64,000 nt of DNA, taken from positions 640,472 through 704,471 of the forward strand of contig VXAY01004089.1 of assembly GCA_013399855.1 (NCBI GenBank). Direction: 5' to 3'. The notes beneath the pieces are model-generated. The model searched no databases and was not told the origin of the DNA. It saw nothing but the letters and a program-made list of their open reading frames with translations. Shown piece after piece: positions 24,501 through 35,300 of this stretch; positions within the stretch are counted from its first letter, which is position 1; every line of letters begins with the position of its first letter. The stretch is from Oxyruncus cristatus. Lineage: Eukaryota > Chordata > Aves > Passeriformes > Cotingidae. Position numbers and translations under genes: made by a program.

Positions 24501-24625
24501 GCCATGCCCTGCTCTTGTTCCCGTGCCCGGCGCCATTCCCGGTTCTTGTTCCCGTGCCCGGTGCCATTCCCTGCTCTTGTTCCCGTGCCCGGTGCCATTC
24601 CCGGTTCTTGTTCCCGTGCCCGGCC
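24501..24625 (+). repeat. 31-bp GC-rich minisatellite, about 4 units
   Basis: Units starting GCCATNCCC begin at 24501, 24532, 24563 and 24594, exactly 31 bp apart. Each contains CTTGTTCCCGTGCCCGG. Units alternate between a CTGCTC and a CGGTTC version, giving a 62-bp higher-order period. The array abuts the assembly gap, so its true length is unknown. Confidence 0.9.
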
Positions 24626-24827
24626 TCCCCCGTGCCCGTTGTTCCCCCGAGGGACGCCCTTTCCCTCCGGGAGAAGGGAAGCAGCAGTGCTGCCGTGGGA
24701 GCCCCGTTCCCGCACGGATGGGGCTCCTGGGGAGGTGATGCCCGCTGGGCTCTGCCCATGAACGAAGGCGCTTCCTCCTGTTTCCCTGCGTTTATCTGGT
24801 TTGTCATTTTTGGGAAGATCGTAGATG

Positions 24828-24912
24828 CACAGGATCACAGAATCCCAGAGTGGTTTGGGTTGGAGGGGCTTTTAAAGCCCATCTCGTTCCACCCCCTGCC
24901 TTCCCTAGCCCA
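24828..24912 (-). mobile_element. CR1 LINE 3' fragment (truncated)
   Basis: GATCACAGAATCCCAGAGTG, GTTTGGGTTGGAGGGGCTTT, TAAAGCCCATCTCGTTCCAC; the element breaks off after CCCTGCC. Confidence 0.85.
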
Positions 24913-25711
24913 GATTAAGATAAGCTGGAATCGTTCCGTGGGAACTGGGCTGGGTTTCCAGGTGGAATTTGCCCGGGCACCGTTCACAGTCAGGAGTGCA
25001 TAAAAATGCTTTTGGAGGATAGTTTAAGCCAAAAGCCAGTGGCCAGGTTAATACTGGGCCGTGTTTGCAGGAGCCCTGACTGAGTCGGGAGCCCAGCTCC
25101 TGCTTTCCCCCAGGAGTAATTCCTGGTGACCGCTGCACACCTGAGCGGCTCGGGGGGCTGAGCTGTTATTAACTGCGACTTGGAGCCCTTGCAGATGTGC
25201 CAGACACACCTATGGACATCCTCACGCACCACGTGCAGCGGCTGTAGTTGACATCCGGCAACACACAGGAGCACGGGAATGATCGAGCAGCTGGAGAGGC
25301 ACAGCAGCTGGGGCAAGGCTCCCGGGTTCCAAGGAAAACTTGCTTTTCCTCATCTGCACTGTGGAGCTGTTGTTAATGAAGCGGATTTCACTTGTAAACC
25401 GTTGTTTCTGTTTGCTTATTCCAGAGTAGCGTGGTAAAATGGGAAAACGTATCCAAACAAGAGTCTCAAGTGACCAATTCCTTCTTCCTAAATATCCAAA
25501 TATTTACCAAAGGAGTTTTATTTTAGCTGGACAAACACTAAACCTTTGCAGAAAGGGATGATGTCCAGGTTCCAAATTAACTGTTCTGTGAAAATAACAC
25601 CTTCACTGGAACTTCTCCGAATGGTAGGAACTACTATTTCTAAGAGAGAATACGAAGGCAAAGAATTGTTATAGGAACATAAATCACCTTTTAATGTCAT
25701 TTTATTATTTG

Positions 25712-25775
25712 AGGGTTTGAACTAAATGATCTTTAAGGTCCCTTCCATCGCAAACCATCCCGTGATTCTATGATT
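25712..25775 (+). mobile_element. Short CR1 LINE tail
   Basis: ACTAAATGATCTTTAAGGTC, CCTTCCATCGCAAACCATCC, then CGTGATTCTATGATT. Confidence 0.85.
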
Positions 25776-26558
25776 TTCTTATCATTGACAACAATACTGC
25801 AGGAAGAAAAAGAATGTCTTGGCAGTCTCCTCATCCTCTTTTCATGGGGAATTCCTGGGTTTGCTCTTCCTGGGACAGCATATTTTACCAGGGCTGACTG
25901 GATTTTAGATTTTAGAGCTCACCTGGAACCTGAGTCGTAAACTACTTTGTCTTCATAACATTACCCTGAGATTAGTTGCATGGAAAGCAACAAATACATA
26001 AATATTTTCTGTAAATACATTTTGTAAGGGTGAGTACAGTGTTCAGAATCTGGGCTATGTACCTTGAAAGAAAATACCGTGGCTTTATTGGCATCACATT
26101 CAGTGTGAAAATCAGAGTTTTGGTCTTAAATTCAAACGAATTCCTTGGTTTAGCTTATCCTGTAGCAGATTTCTGGCCCCTCGGTGTCACTGCCAGTCTC
26201 ATCTAACACAGCCTCAGACTGAAATGCTGCAGTGATACAGAACTGGAGTGTGCCATGTTTATCAAGAGCTAATGAATGTGAGGGACCACGAAGTGTTTGT
26301 CCTTCTTGGAAGTCCAATTTCTGTCTGTAATCAGCAACTATGAGCAAGCATTGTGTGAGTAATGCCTCCTTCACACTGGCTATGTTTATTCCTTGGAATC
26401 TGGCAGGTTTGTTCAGGACTGGAGCTCACTGTGAGCTCCTGGATGCAGAGGGCTTTTCACAGAGGATATTCCGCACCCGTAACCGGATTTGGGGATTTGC
26501 ACGGGGTGGAAATGGAGGCAGGAATCAACTTCTGGAACCGAATCCCCGTGCAGGGACG

Positions 26559-26731
26559 ATGGCTGCCCAGCTGCACACACGGGCTCTGAATGGCTCCCCA
26601 GCAGAGAACAGCAGGCTGTGCCTCAGTGGAACCCCCTGGATTTGGCACCTGCTGGAGGAGAGCTCGGGGGAGTTCTGGAGCGTGGTCACAGGGCTCCTCT
26701 CCATTGTCTGCTTCCTCTTTGCTGCTCTGCC
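26559..26731 (+). CDS. SLC66A1L: SLC66A1-like exon 1 (start, first membrane segment)
   Basis: The ATG at 26559 is in a good context (GACG ATG G). The exon gives MAAQLHTRALNGSPAENS at the start, then TPWIWHLLEESSGEFWS and a hydrophobic helix ending FLFAALP. This resembles SLC66A1 in its QWIWDVLGEC motif and first transmembrane segment ending FP. The donor is CTGCC|GTGAGT (phase 2), with the last codon completed as Pro by exon 2. NGS near residue 11 could be a glycosylation site, as expected for the luminal N-terminus. The promoter and 5'UTR are not resolved; a second promoter close to 26.3-26.5 kb is possible. Confidence 0.8.
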
Positions 26732-27911
26732 GTGAGTTCCGAGTCTTAAGCACTTCTCAAACATGAGTAATCTTGCCTGGAGCCTTTTGCAAAAGCTGCC
26801 TTTTTTTTTTTTGTTATTTTATCTTGGATATGTTTCTCTGTCTGCATAATACAGATACAATATGCCAGAGAAGCATGTTGTTCATGTTTGCAAAAATATT
26901 TGGTGGTTGACAAATGAGCTTGATGTACTGTGCTGTTGTACTGACTTGACACTAATCTCTGCCACTTAGAGCAAATGAGAATAAATCACCTCTTCCCTCT
27001 TATCTTCTGCACCCTGAGTTGTGTGTGCACATGCAGCAGAAGCTGCTCAAGGTTTTTTCCAATCTCATGCCGTCACCAATCCTGTCGTGCTGGCTCCTGC
27101 CAATTAAATTTGATTGGGAAAAGGTCAGAAGCAGCACCTGAGCTGGCACTTCCACAGCGCTGAATCACTCGCTCTTTGGTCACTGGCTTCAGGTTTCACA
27201 TTTGTAGGTAGGAGATGACAAGGCAAAAGTAGGAATGATCCCAGCAGGTAAAAATGCCTGAAAAACAACAGGAGTCCAAATCTGTCCCCATAAGGGGGAT
27301 GTAATTTACTGCACTGGCAGGAAGGGCTGTGGAAAGGAGTGAAGTCAACCCACGCTTAGTGGGTTGTTGAGCTTCAGAAATGGGAGTTGAAATATCAGTT
27401 GGAAAGGGGTGTTCCATTAAAACTGACATGTTAGTGAGCATGGAATTCATCCAGGTGTGTGTGATGGCCTCAGGTTTGGGATTGCTCCCTACTCTTCCTT
27501 ATGCAGCTGAATCCCAGCTCTCCAGTTCAGAGCTTTAAGTGTAGCTGCCAACCCTCTGTTCATTCCGAGCCCTTCTGTGTGAAATAACAGAGGCTGTTCT
27601 TATTTCAGCCTTTGAAAGGCTCGTGCTGTAGTTCTGGTGGCCAGGAAATGCTGTTTCAGTGCAGGCCACCAGCGAGGAGCACGTGCCAGAGTTGGGCTTG
27701 TGATCTGTGCCCTCTGTGTTGGGGCAGGACGGCGGGAGCTGCAGTGGCCCGAGTTCCTCTCCAGAAGGGAAGTGGAACATTGCTGGGATAGTCCTCCTGT
27801 GGCTGCAGTTTGATTCTTTCTTTTTTCACGTTTTGGAAGATGAAGTTCAGAGCTTATTCAACCTTTTTTTGCTTACAGTGTTTTACAATTTCATCTGGAA
27901 TTTTTTTCCAG

Positions 27912-28041
27912 CCAAATTCACGTGTCCTGCCAGAATAGAAGAGTGGATCAAGCACTGTCCTGGGGCTTCCTGCTGGGCTGGGTTGCTGGAGATCTCACCA
28001 ACTTCATAGGCTGCTATTTAACAAATTAGCTGCCAATCCAG
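27912..28041 (+). pseudogene. SLC66A1L: SLC66A1-like exon 2, first PQ loop, with premature stop
   Basis: The acceptor is TTTTTTTCCAG|C and the donor ATCCAG|GTAATC. In the spliced frame it reads (P)QIHVSCQNRRVDQALSW, GFLLGWVAGDLTNFIGCYLTN, then TAG, then LPIQ. Homology to SLC66A1 (DQALSLWFLLGWIGGD ... LADQLPLQ) continues past the stop, so the TAG at 28027-28029 replaces an expected CAG (Gln) by one C-to-T change. The exon is 130 bp and keeps phase 2 in and phase 0 out, so there is no frameshift. Confidence 0.82.
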
Positions 28042-28329
28042 GTAATCTGCCAATATTCATTTATCCCTTTCAAACTGTCTCTTTAAACTCTGGGACAACG
28101 TAACATTGCACAGCCAAATACTGCGAGAGAAAATAGTTCTCTATTCTGTTCACTGATGTGCCACCCATAAAACAAGTCATGATTTCCCAAATATTTACAT
28201 TGACACAGTTTTTCTGGCAGTGCTTTGGTGTTTGTCATTCCCATTATGATTATGAAGCAACATTTCTGTGCAGTTAAGGTGTTCCAGACTATTTGTCTAC
28301 TGAACAAGCAAATGTATCTTCTCTTTCAG

Positions 28330-28420
28330 ATTGTCACTGCTGTTTTTTATGTTAACATGGATCTGATTATGATTTCCCAATTTGTCTACTATAAGCTCAA
28401 GAATCAGAAGGTGACAAAAT
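28330..28420 (+). CDS. SLC66A1L: SLC66A1-like exon 3
   Basis: The acceptor is CTCTTTCAG|ATT and the donor AAAAT|GTAAGT (phase 1). It encodes IVTAVFYVNMDLIMISQF, then VYYKLKNQKVTK, corresponding to SLC66A1 TYTAVYYVLADLVMLTLYFYYKF, a transmembrane helix ending in a basic loop. By itself the exon is intact, with strong splice sites. Confidence 0.85.
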
Positions 28421-30100
28421 GTAAGTTTTTTCAATGATTGAAATGTTCCCCAGGGTGTAGCACAGTCTTTACTGACATATTTTCCTACAGCATTTAAAGA
28501 CATTTTTTTCAGAGGGATCAAAAAACAGTGTACAAATTCTGGTTGGAGTTCTGAGACCTGTTGCTTCCAGTTTTCCCTTTCTTCTCCCCTTCCTCTCCCC
28601 TTCCTTTTCTTTTCTGACCCACATACATCTTTAAACATTTTCCGTGTAGTACTTTCACTTTATATAGATACAAAAAAGGCAATAGATTTGTGCAATCTGG
28701 CTCCATATTTTCACTTATTCCCTGGTTTTTGTGGAAGCCTGCAGAAGCTGAAAGCAAGCCTCATTTCTTTGTGGGTTCAGTTGGTTTTCTCCACGTTGAT
28801 TGAAACCTGACTTTATTTGCTTATAGCATCGAATATCCTGACATCTTCACGTGTCCTGTTTCAATATCTGCATTGAACAAAACATATTCAAGGGGGATGA
28901 AATTACTGGAGTTGTGCTTCAGAAAACCTGGCAGTGGCCGGAGTGCTCAGCCTGCCCACGAACTACTGTTTTGACTGAAATGGAAGACAGAAAGCTCAGT
29001 TCACATTGTATCAAATCAAAACCATTAACTCGTCAATCTAAAAAAGAGAAAAAAAAAAAAGAAAGAAAACCCATGGTACAGCAGAGGCAACAAAAAGCTG
29101 AAGCAAAACAGATGCCTCCCAGCAGCCTAAATAGGGATAAAGCAGATTCCTTCAATATGGAACTGATAATAAACCTGGAGATGGGTCAGTGCTGAGGGAT
29201 TTCCTTCCTGCTGCCTTCTCTGGAGAACAAACCCAGGCTTTGGTGCCTTTTGACTGTCAGCTCAGGGGTTTGCAGAGCTGGAGAGGGAGGAATTAGGCCT
29301 TACAAGAGGCTTTTCAGCACCCACTTCTGGAGCAGTTGGACACAAGTGGGTGCACCTCGAAGTGCAGCCTGTGGAGCTGAGTCGGTGTTACTTAGACTGC
29401 AGCTCTTTAGGACGGGCTTAGCGAGGCCACACAGCGATTCGTGTCACTGCTGGCAGGGACGGCAGGGCTGCAGCAGCATCTGGCAGATACAGAGCATACT
29501 GTGGCTCCAGATTTCCGTGGGATTTCCCACCAGTTTCAGGTTGTCTCGGAAGTGTCCAAGAAGACTTTGTGTGTGGAGTCTGTCTTTGACTTTGTGAGTC
29601 TCAGTAAGGCTTGATACCAGCTAACCATGGACACAGAGACTGGTCCAGCACAGCCCTTGGACTACATAAATCGCAGTGACAGAAATATAAACAAACTCAT
29701 ATAATCATAAATAATGATATTGTAGTAATTTCCATTTCAAATATCCTTGCTTTTGCAGTTTTTAATCAAGGTGTGTTGAAAGAAACTTCGGCTCGGCAGT
29801 TTTCTGTGTATCAGCTGTTATTTAATGATAAATTCTTAGGGGTTAATGTAGGAGATAAGGCAAGGAAGGACATCTTCTCTCAGTTCCCTCACTACTACTC
29901 AGTTGTTGCATGAAGCACAACTGTGACAGTGAGCAGGGGCGGGCCCAGAGCCCAGAAAAAAAAGAAGTGGGACTGACATTGCTGCCAAGAGACGTGAAAT
30001 TCTACCTTTACATTTACGTATTTGTATTGCAAAGAGAAAGTAACCTCAAATCAACAGCAGATGTTATTTTTCCAGCTAATTTGTTTGTGTGTCATTCCAG

Positions 30101-30225
30101 GCAGCCACAACCTGAGGAATTTCTGCATCTCCTGGGTCGTGGTGTGTGGAGCTCTGAGCGTCACTGCCCTCTGTCAGCTGGTGCTGAGGAACCAGGAGCA
30201 GAGCACAGCAATCCCAAGAAATAAT
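30101..30225 (+). CDS. SLC66A1L: SLC66A1-like exon 4 (hydrophobic segment)
   Basis: The acceptor is GTCATTCCAG|GC and the donor AATAAT|GTAAGC. The phase 1 start completes a Cys codon from exon 3. It gives CSHNLRNFCISWVVVCGALSV and continues to the polar stretch NQEQSTAIPRNN, equivalent to the poorly conserved helix and loop before the second PQ domain of SLC66A1. The frame is open throughout. Confidence 0.75.
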
Positions 30226-31055
30226 GTAAGCTCTTGCCCGCTTCTGTTCCAAAAAAAATCCCACCCAAAAGTGTCTTGAAAAGTTTGTGTCCTCCAAAGA
30301 AAACTGGACTTTTTAACAAGGATTTAGAAACTGTGTATGCGGATGTTTTACCCATAAATCCCCAAATAAGTTATAAAATCACTTCTTTTAGCAGCTTCCT
30401 GGGCTTATTCAGTCCTTTGGGTCATCTCTGGGATAATGTGTATAAATGTTGTGTTTCTGCTGGTGTGAAGTGCTGTAAACATCCACGTGGAGCCCACACA
30501 GTCCCCCAAAAAATCAATAAAGGTGGAAAATCCCCATTGTACCTACTGCTGTCATTCCAGCAGGAAAGTTCACAGGCTACTCCAGCAGTTTGATGGCCTT
30601 CCTACTAATGCCAGGGAAATAATTGTAATCCAGCAGCATTGCCCAGCAGGGAAGCAGCTTATTTTCAAAACACAGCCAGAGTGAGAAAACTCTTAAGCTG
30701 TGAAAAATGAGTATTTTGCTTTCTCCAGACAGGATGATGCATTTCTTTTTTAATTTTTTTTGATTTTTCTTTTTCAGTGGCTCGAGCTGCGGTTGTTCGC
30801 TGTGGTTTGAATTGTCGTGCCCGGGCGTTTTTAGCGTGGACTGATATTGGTGTCACATCCTGGCGCTGGTTTTCATCTGCACTGGGGCGAGATAAAGGGG
30901 CAGCCCCTCTGCAGCCCTCGCTGGGCGCCTGAAGGGCAGCACTGAGGGGCTCTGCAGGGACGTCTGTGCGGAGGATCAGCCCCTGGACTCTCAGTGTCAC
31001 CCTCTGGAAGGCCCCAGGCCGGTCTTGCCAAAACACAGGGGCCGTTCTTTCGCAG

Positions 31056-31151
31056 AGCTGCCCTGGCACGGTGGAGGTGTCAGGCTTCGTTTGTGGCTCC
31101 GTGTCCTGCGTGTTTTACCTGGGCAGCAGATTCCCTCAGCTCTACAAAAAC
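31056..31151 (+). pseudogene. SLC66A1L: SLC66A1-like exon 5, second PQ motif, donor site lost
   Basis: The acceptor is TTCTTTCGCAG|AGC. It encodes SCPGTVEVSGFVCGSVS, then CVFYLGSRFPQLYKN, matching SLC66A1 EVIGFVIGSISSVLYLLSRLPQIRTN. By homology the exon should end at AAC (31149-31151), because exon 6 begins at FRRRSTEGTSY, the next residues of the family. The next bases are CTGAGG where GTGAGG would be a good donor. The next GT (31159) would shift the frame against exon 6. Confidence 0.72.
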
Positions 31152-32110
31152 CTGAGGAGGTTTTGGGCTGGGTGGACGTGGCTGCTTTCCCCCCCCCCCG
31201 CCGTTGCTTCAGGTGTTGGATTCTCCCTCACAGTGGAGCTCCCTCTGGAACTCAACCCCCCATTTGGCTTTTGTAAAATGGGAAAGGAAAAAAAAAAAAA
31301 GTACAGGGTTTTTTCCTCCTGTTCAGAAAATTGTAGGGAAATGATGGTCTTTGATCGCTGGAAGAGGATTGACTGGCAGAGGAAGAAGAAGTGTTTACAG
31401 CTGCATTTATCAGAGAGAAGCAGGAACGTGCTTTGTGTGATTGTTGTCATGAGCAAATAACATCTCCCCTTTTCTTTCTCCAAACTATTCCACCTTAAGT
31501 CACCAACCATGGGAATAAAAGTTAAAAATAGATAGAGGAAAGTTAGTTTAGAATTTTAGCTCCTTTCTACAAAGGTGCCATTACTGGCTTCTATTTTTTC
31601 ACTCTCGGTATATTTTAAAAACCCAACAAACACTTCAAAAGACCAGAAGGTTTTCCATTGTCAGTTGTATATGGACAATTGATTATGGAAACGGTTAATT
31701 AATTGCTAAGCTTATTCATATTCCCTCTCTACCTTTTCCTTCACTGAAATGCCACACTATTTTCAAACAGTACTACTATAAAGACTGATTTCTGAACAGG
31801 TTCCTTAAGAACTAGTTAGCATTTGGAAGCAGATTATCCTCGCTGTTTGCACTTCCATAAAAATGGCATTAAATGGCATTAACCAGAGTTCTAAGAACTG
31901 TAACAATCCCTGTATTTTCAGTGATTTGTGCTAAAACTACTCAACTGAGAAAATTCCGAGCCCAGGAAGAGGTGGAGAAGAAAGTCTTTGAATGTTTTAT
32001 ACCACGAAATGCCAGAATTATCTCTAACTGGTTACTGTGACACAAAGAAACGTTCAAATATGTATTTATAAAATATCTGTTTGAACAACGTGTACAAAAT
32101 TTGTGTTTAG

Positions 32111-32296
32111 TTCCGAAGAAGGTCCACAGAAGGCACCTCTTACCTGCTCTTTGCCTTGGCCGTGATGGGAAACTGCACCTATGGACTGAGCCTTGTCTTA
32201 AAGATGCCAAAAACCAAATCCTCCCGGGGCATCTCCTTTGTTCACCACCTTCCTTGGCTCATTGGCAGCTTTGGAGCCCTGTTTCTTGACATTTTT
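32111..32296 (+). CDS. SLC66A1L: SLC66A1-like exon 6
   Basis: The acceptor is TTTGTGTTTAG|TTC. The exon encodes FRRRSTEGTSYLLFALAVMG, a CTYGLSLVLK segment, and FVHHLPWLIGSFGALFLDIF, aligning with SLC66A1 FLRKSTQGISYSLFALVMLGNTLYG and LLHHLPWLVGSLGVLLLDTI. The proposed donor TTT|GTATCC is weak. If unspliced, seven more codons follow before TAG at 32318-32320. The last exon of the family (transmembrane helix 7 plus C-terminal tail) was not identified downstream. Confidence 0.82.
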
Positions 32297-32320
32297 GTAT
32301 CCTTTTCCTGTTTACAATAG

Positions 32321-35300
32321 AGATTCTCGGGACAGGCTTGTTAATAAGAAAGGAAGTGGATTTTTTTGAAATCACCTTTTTTTTTCTAACCTGATCGTAA
32401 AATCTTCTTTCTGAACAATGATTTGTATGATTTTTATAATCTTATTCTCACTGAGAATAGCAAGTTTATCTAAAATACCTACATTACAGCTGCATTGCAC
32501 AGGGTAATTTGTATTCTTGGAGACAATAAGTAGATACTGCAAGTTGGGGGGGGGTGCACATTGTGCTGTTTTTCTTAGGTTTGCTGCCTGATAAATGCAA
32601 AGAAAACCCTCCCCAAAAAACAAACATATCAAAACAACCCCCAAACTGCCCTGGTTTTAGATGCAAATACAGAATCACAGCTCTGAGATTTCGGTTAAAT
32701 TGTAATTGCTGGTCTAAGACTGTGCTCGTGACAGAGACAAAAAATGAGGGTTTGGCAAATTTGGGCTCAGAAAACAGAATTTAACAAAGCAATGCTGCAG
32801 CAGCTCTTAATTGTGCATAATCTGGGGCAAAATTCAGGCCTCTGAAAACCAGCTCTGCTCTCCGAGCCATGAAGGGCTGACCAGCTACACAGTTCTGCAG
32901 GTTCATGTGCCGTTGTCTTGATGAAAATCCCAGGCAAACCTAAGCCCCTATAACTGATCTATATATATAATTAATATATTCATACCTGATTACCACAGTA
33001 TATTATTTGTTGTCAGCCCTACTCTTTCTAGGTGGAGCATTGGCATTTTGTGCTCAAGAAACAAAAAATCTTTAAAGTAATGTTGTGCCTTTGCTTTAAA
33101 AGCCTTTGCACAGGGATGCTCTCGCTGGGCATTACTGGTTTACAGTCACCTGTGTTGTTTCTACAGCTTGGATTTCCACTTAAAAGAGCTGAAAGAGGAG
33201 ATATTCTGGGTTTTCCTCAGGTAACAACTGTAGGTTTGTGTGTGAAAACCTCTTGGTGCTTCACTCCCTGAACTCAAACCAGGCTGAAGTGAGGTGGTTT
33301 CAGCAGTGCTGCAGCGCATTGAGTTAATCCATTCCAGATTAAAGGGAAGTTCTTTCCCAGATCTACCTGGAGCTGCTCCAGAAGTTATGATTCCCAGGCA
33401 TCAGTCTTGTCTTTCTGATTAAAGGAATTTCATAAGCCACTGAAACTGGATGAGGGACTGGAGAGCCAGACCTGGCCTTGGGATGCACCGTTGAACTCCA
33501 GTGTCATTCCAAGTCCTGGGCTCTGTGCATTGCTTAAAACATTCTGCACAAATACCCCACCACAGTGGGGAGATCAAACTGTGGTTCCTGACCTGTTCTG
33601 AAACTAAGTGTAGTTTTACCTTGTATGGGACAGTGCAGTCTGTGAGCAGACTCTGGGGATTCAGGATTTCATTCCATGAACAAAGTAGTGACTTTCTTCT
33701 GCCCCAGCCCCCAGCTGGAAACATAAACCTGTATTTATTTACTCAAAAAACCCTAGAACTTGATCTTGATGACCCTCACAGTACGTTCTGTACATATTTG
33801 CAGATGCCTTTCTGTGATGTGCTCCGAAAATCAACTTTATGTTGGCCCAAGGGTCCCCCCCCTCCATTCCCTGCCCTGGGATCGCAGTGCCAGCCTGCAC
33901 ATGACATTAATTCCTGGGTTCTCTCTTGATTGGGGTCTGAATCCAATCTTGCTAATAGTCCTCCAGTTCAAATTATATGGAAAACAGATGCTCCCAAATC
34001 AGGGTGAGGAGCTCGCAGGAATCTAGTGGAGCACACAGTGTTAGTTGGAAATGGATGAAGTATTTGTAATCAGGAGAAAACAAAAGCAGACCTCCTGCTT
34101 CGAGAAGCCCTGAAGGTAAGGAAGGCAGTGCTTTGAGAAAGAGCTTCATTACTGTCTCTTGCCAAGCAAGAAAATGAAAATCCAACAGTTATACATCACT
34201 GTAGTCCAGAGACCAAAGAATGGGATCACCTGGGCTTTGGAAAACAGAGGAATTAACCCCCAAAAGTCCTAATTTCTAAGAGAGAAATGTTTCATAATTG
34301 GTATTTCTGTACCAGTCTCTGTTTTGAGGAGTAGTTGTAGAAACTGCCAAATTCTAGTGGACTTTATTCCTGATTGTGTCCAGAGTTTCATTAGGTGGAA
34401 AATAAACTCTCATTTCTCAAGGTCCAGGGCAGGATTAGGAGTTCACTCACTCTGTGTCTCCTGCTGTTCCTTGGCTTCCAGCTGCCAGGGCTGGCAGGGA
34501 CTAATTCCAGGAACAAATGGGCCCCTGCTCCCAGCTGGAACAGCAGCTCCAGTGCAGGATTACCCTGGAGACTGGGTTTAACAGGGTAACATTCTCATCC
34601 CATTCCTTTGGTGGCTGCAGTTATTTGGTTGCACAATAAGCCAGTGATTTCCATAAATAATGCAAGTGGCTAATTGTTTGTAAAGTAGGAGCTGTCCTCC
34701 TTTTCATTCTAAGAGGAGTTTCATGACATGACACACTGGAATTACAAATTAGGCACATTTTCTTTTCCAGTAAATGTTTCCTTCCCCTTTGCAGCAGGAG
34801 GTGGTTGAAGTTTCTCAAGATCCTGAGGAGCTCAGGGTTTAAAAGGGTCTTGTTGGAGATGCTTAATCCAGGTTTGGATCTTATTAGGGCTTTATTTTCT
34901 GTGCACGGTTATTTACTGTTCCCCTTGCACACAAGGATGCGATACTACGTATTTTAAAATATTAAATCAGTCGAGGAGCAGTTCTGCCCTTGGTTTTGTA
35001 GCAACCATCACTTAAGTTTCTAAAAGACTGAATCTAATGCAAGTTTTTCTGGAAAACTTCCTCTTTTTCTCTCTATCTCCTGCCCTGTGTCCTTCCTCCC
35101 CTGCTCCTTCCAGACCCAAACAACTCTGCTTTGTGTTTAGACAGACAAAGCCCTTCACCAAGATTTTTCGGCTTGTTTTCTTTCCTTTGCCATCAGCCAT
35201 TGTCAGGGCTGTGTTCAGCTCCTCCTCGTGCTCTCCTTTCATTAGGCATAGTCAGGTTGTTACTCAATAGCCCAAGTTTATCCAGCAGGAGTCTGCACAC

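Larger units (their letters stand above)
23960..24740. promoter_or_regulatory. CpG-rich island, candidate VEPH1 promoter (contains assembly gap)
   Basis: GC- and CpG-rich sequence flanks a run of N on both sides (for example GCCGGCCCGG, GGCGGCGGGCACGCGC, CCCGTGCCCGGCGCC), in sharp contrast with the AT-rich neighbours. It lies upstream of VEPH1 on the minus strand and 2 kb upstream of the SLC66A1-like gene on the plus strand, so it could serve VEPH1, or both as a divergent promoter. Long ORFs across it exist only because the N run contains no stop codons. Confidence 0.5.
26559..32320 (+). pseudogene. SLC66A1L: SLC66A1-like (PQLC2L) PQ-loop transporter gene, probably inactivated
   Basis: Six exons match the order and sequence of SLC66A1/PQLC2, a seven-helix PQ-loop protein that exports cationic amino acids from lysosomes. 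Exons are at 26559-26731, 27912-28041, 28330-28420, 30101-30225, 31056-31151 and 32111-32296, and splice phases agree throughout. Both PQ motifs survive: the first spans the exon 1/2 junction (P|Q), the second is RFPQLYKN in exon 5. Two lesions are seen: an in-frame TAG at 28027-28029 (about codon 97) flanked by conserved residues (CYLTN and LPIQ), and CT instead of GT after exon 5 at 31152-31153. The final exon, giving the last residues and any lysosomal sorting signal, was not found; without splicing, exon 6 reads on to a TAG at 32318. The position next to VEPH1/PTX3 matches human PQLC2L, itself catalogued as a pseudogene. A sequencing error or polymorphism cannot be excluded. Confidence 0.8.

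Noticed and set aside
23978..25003. Long ORFs on both strands spanning the N run, including a poly-Ser/poly-Gln start
   Set aside because: They are open only because N codons cannot be stops. The flanks are a CAG repeat and a minisatellite with no protein resemblance.
28027..28032. Programmed stop readthrough at TAG CTG in the SLC66A1-like gene
   Set aside because: Known efficient vertebrate readthrough contexts are mostly TGA CTA; TAG CTG is not one I recognise, and the second lesion at the exon 5 donor favours gene decay.
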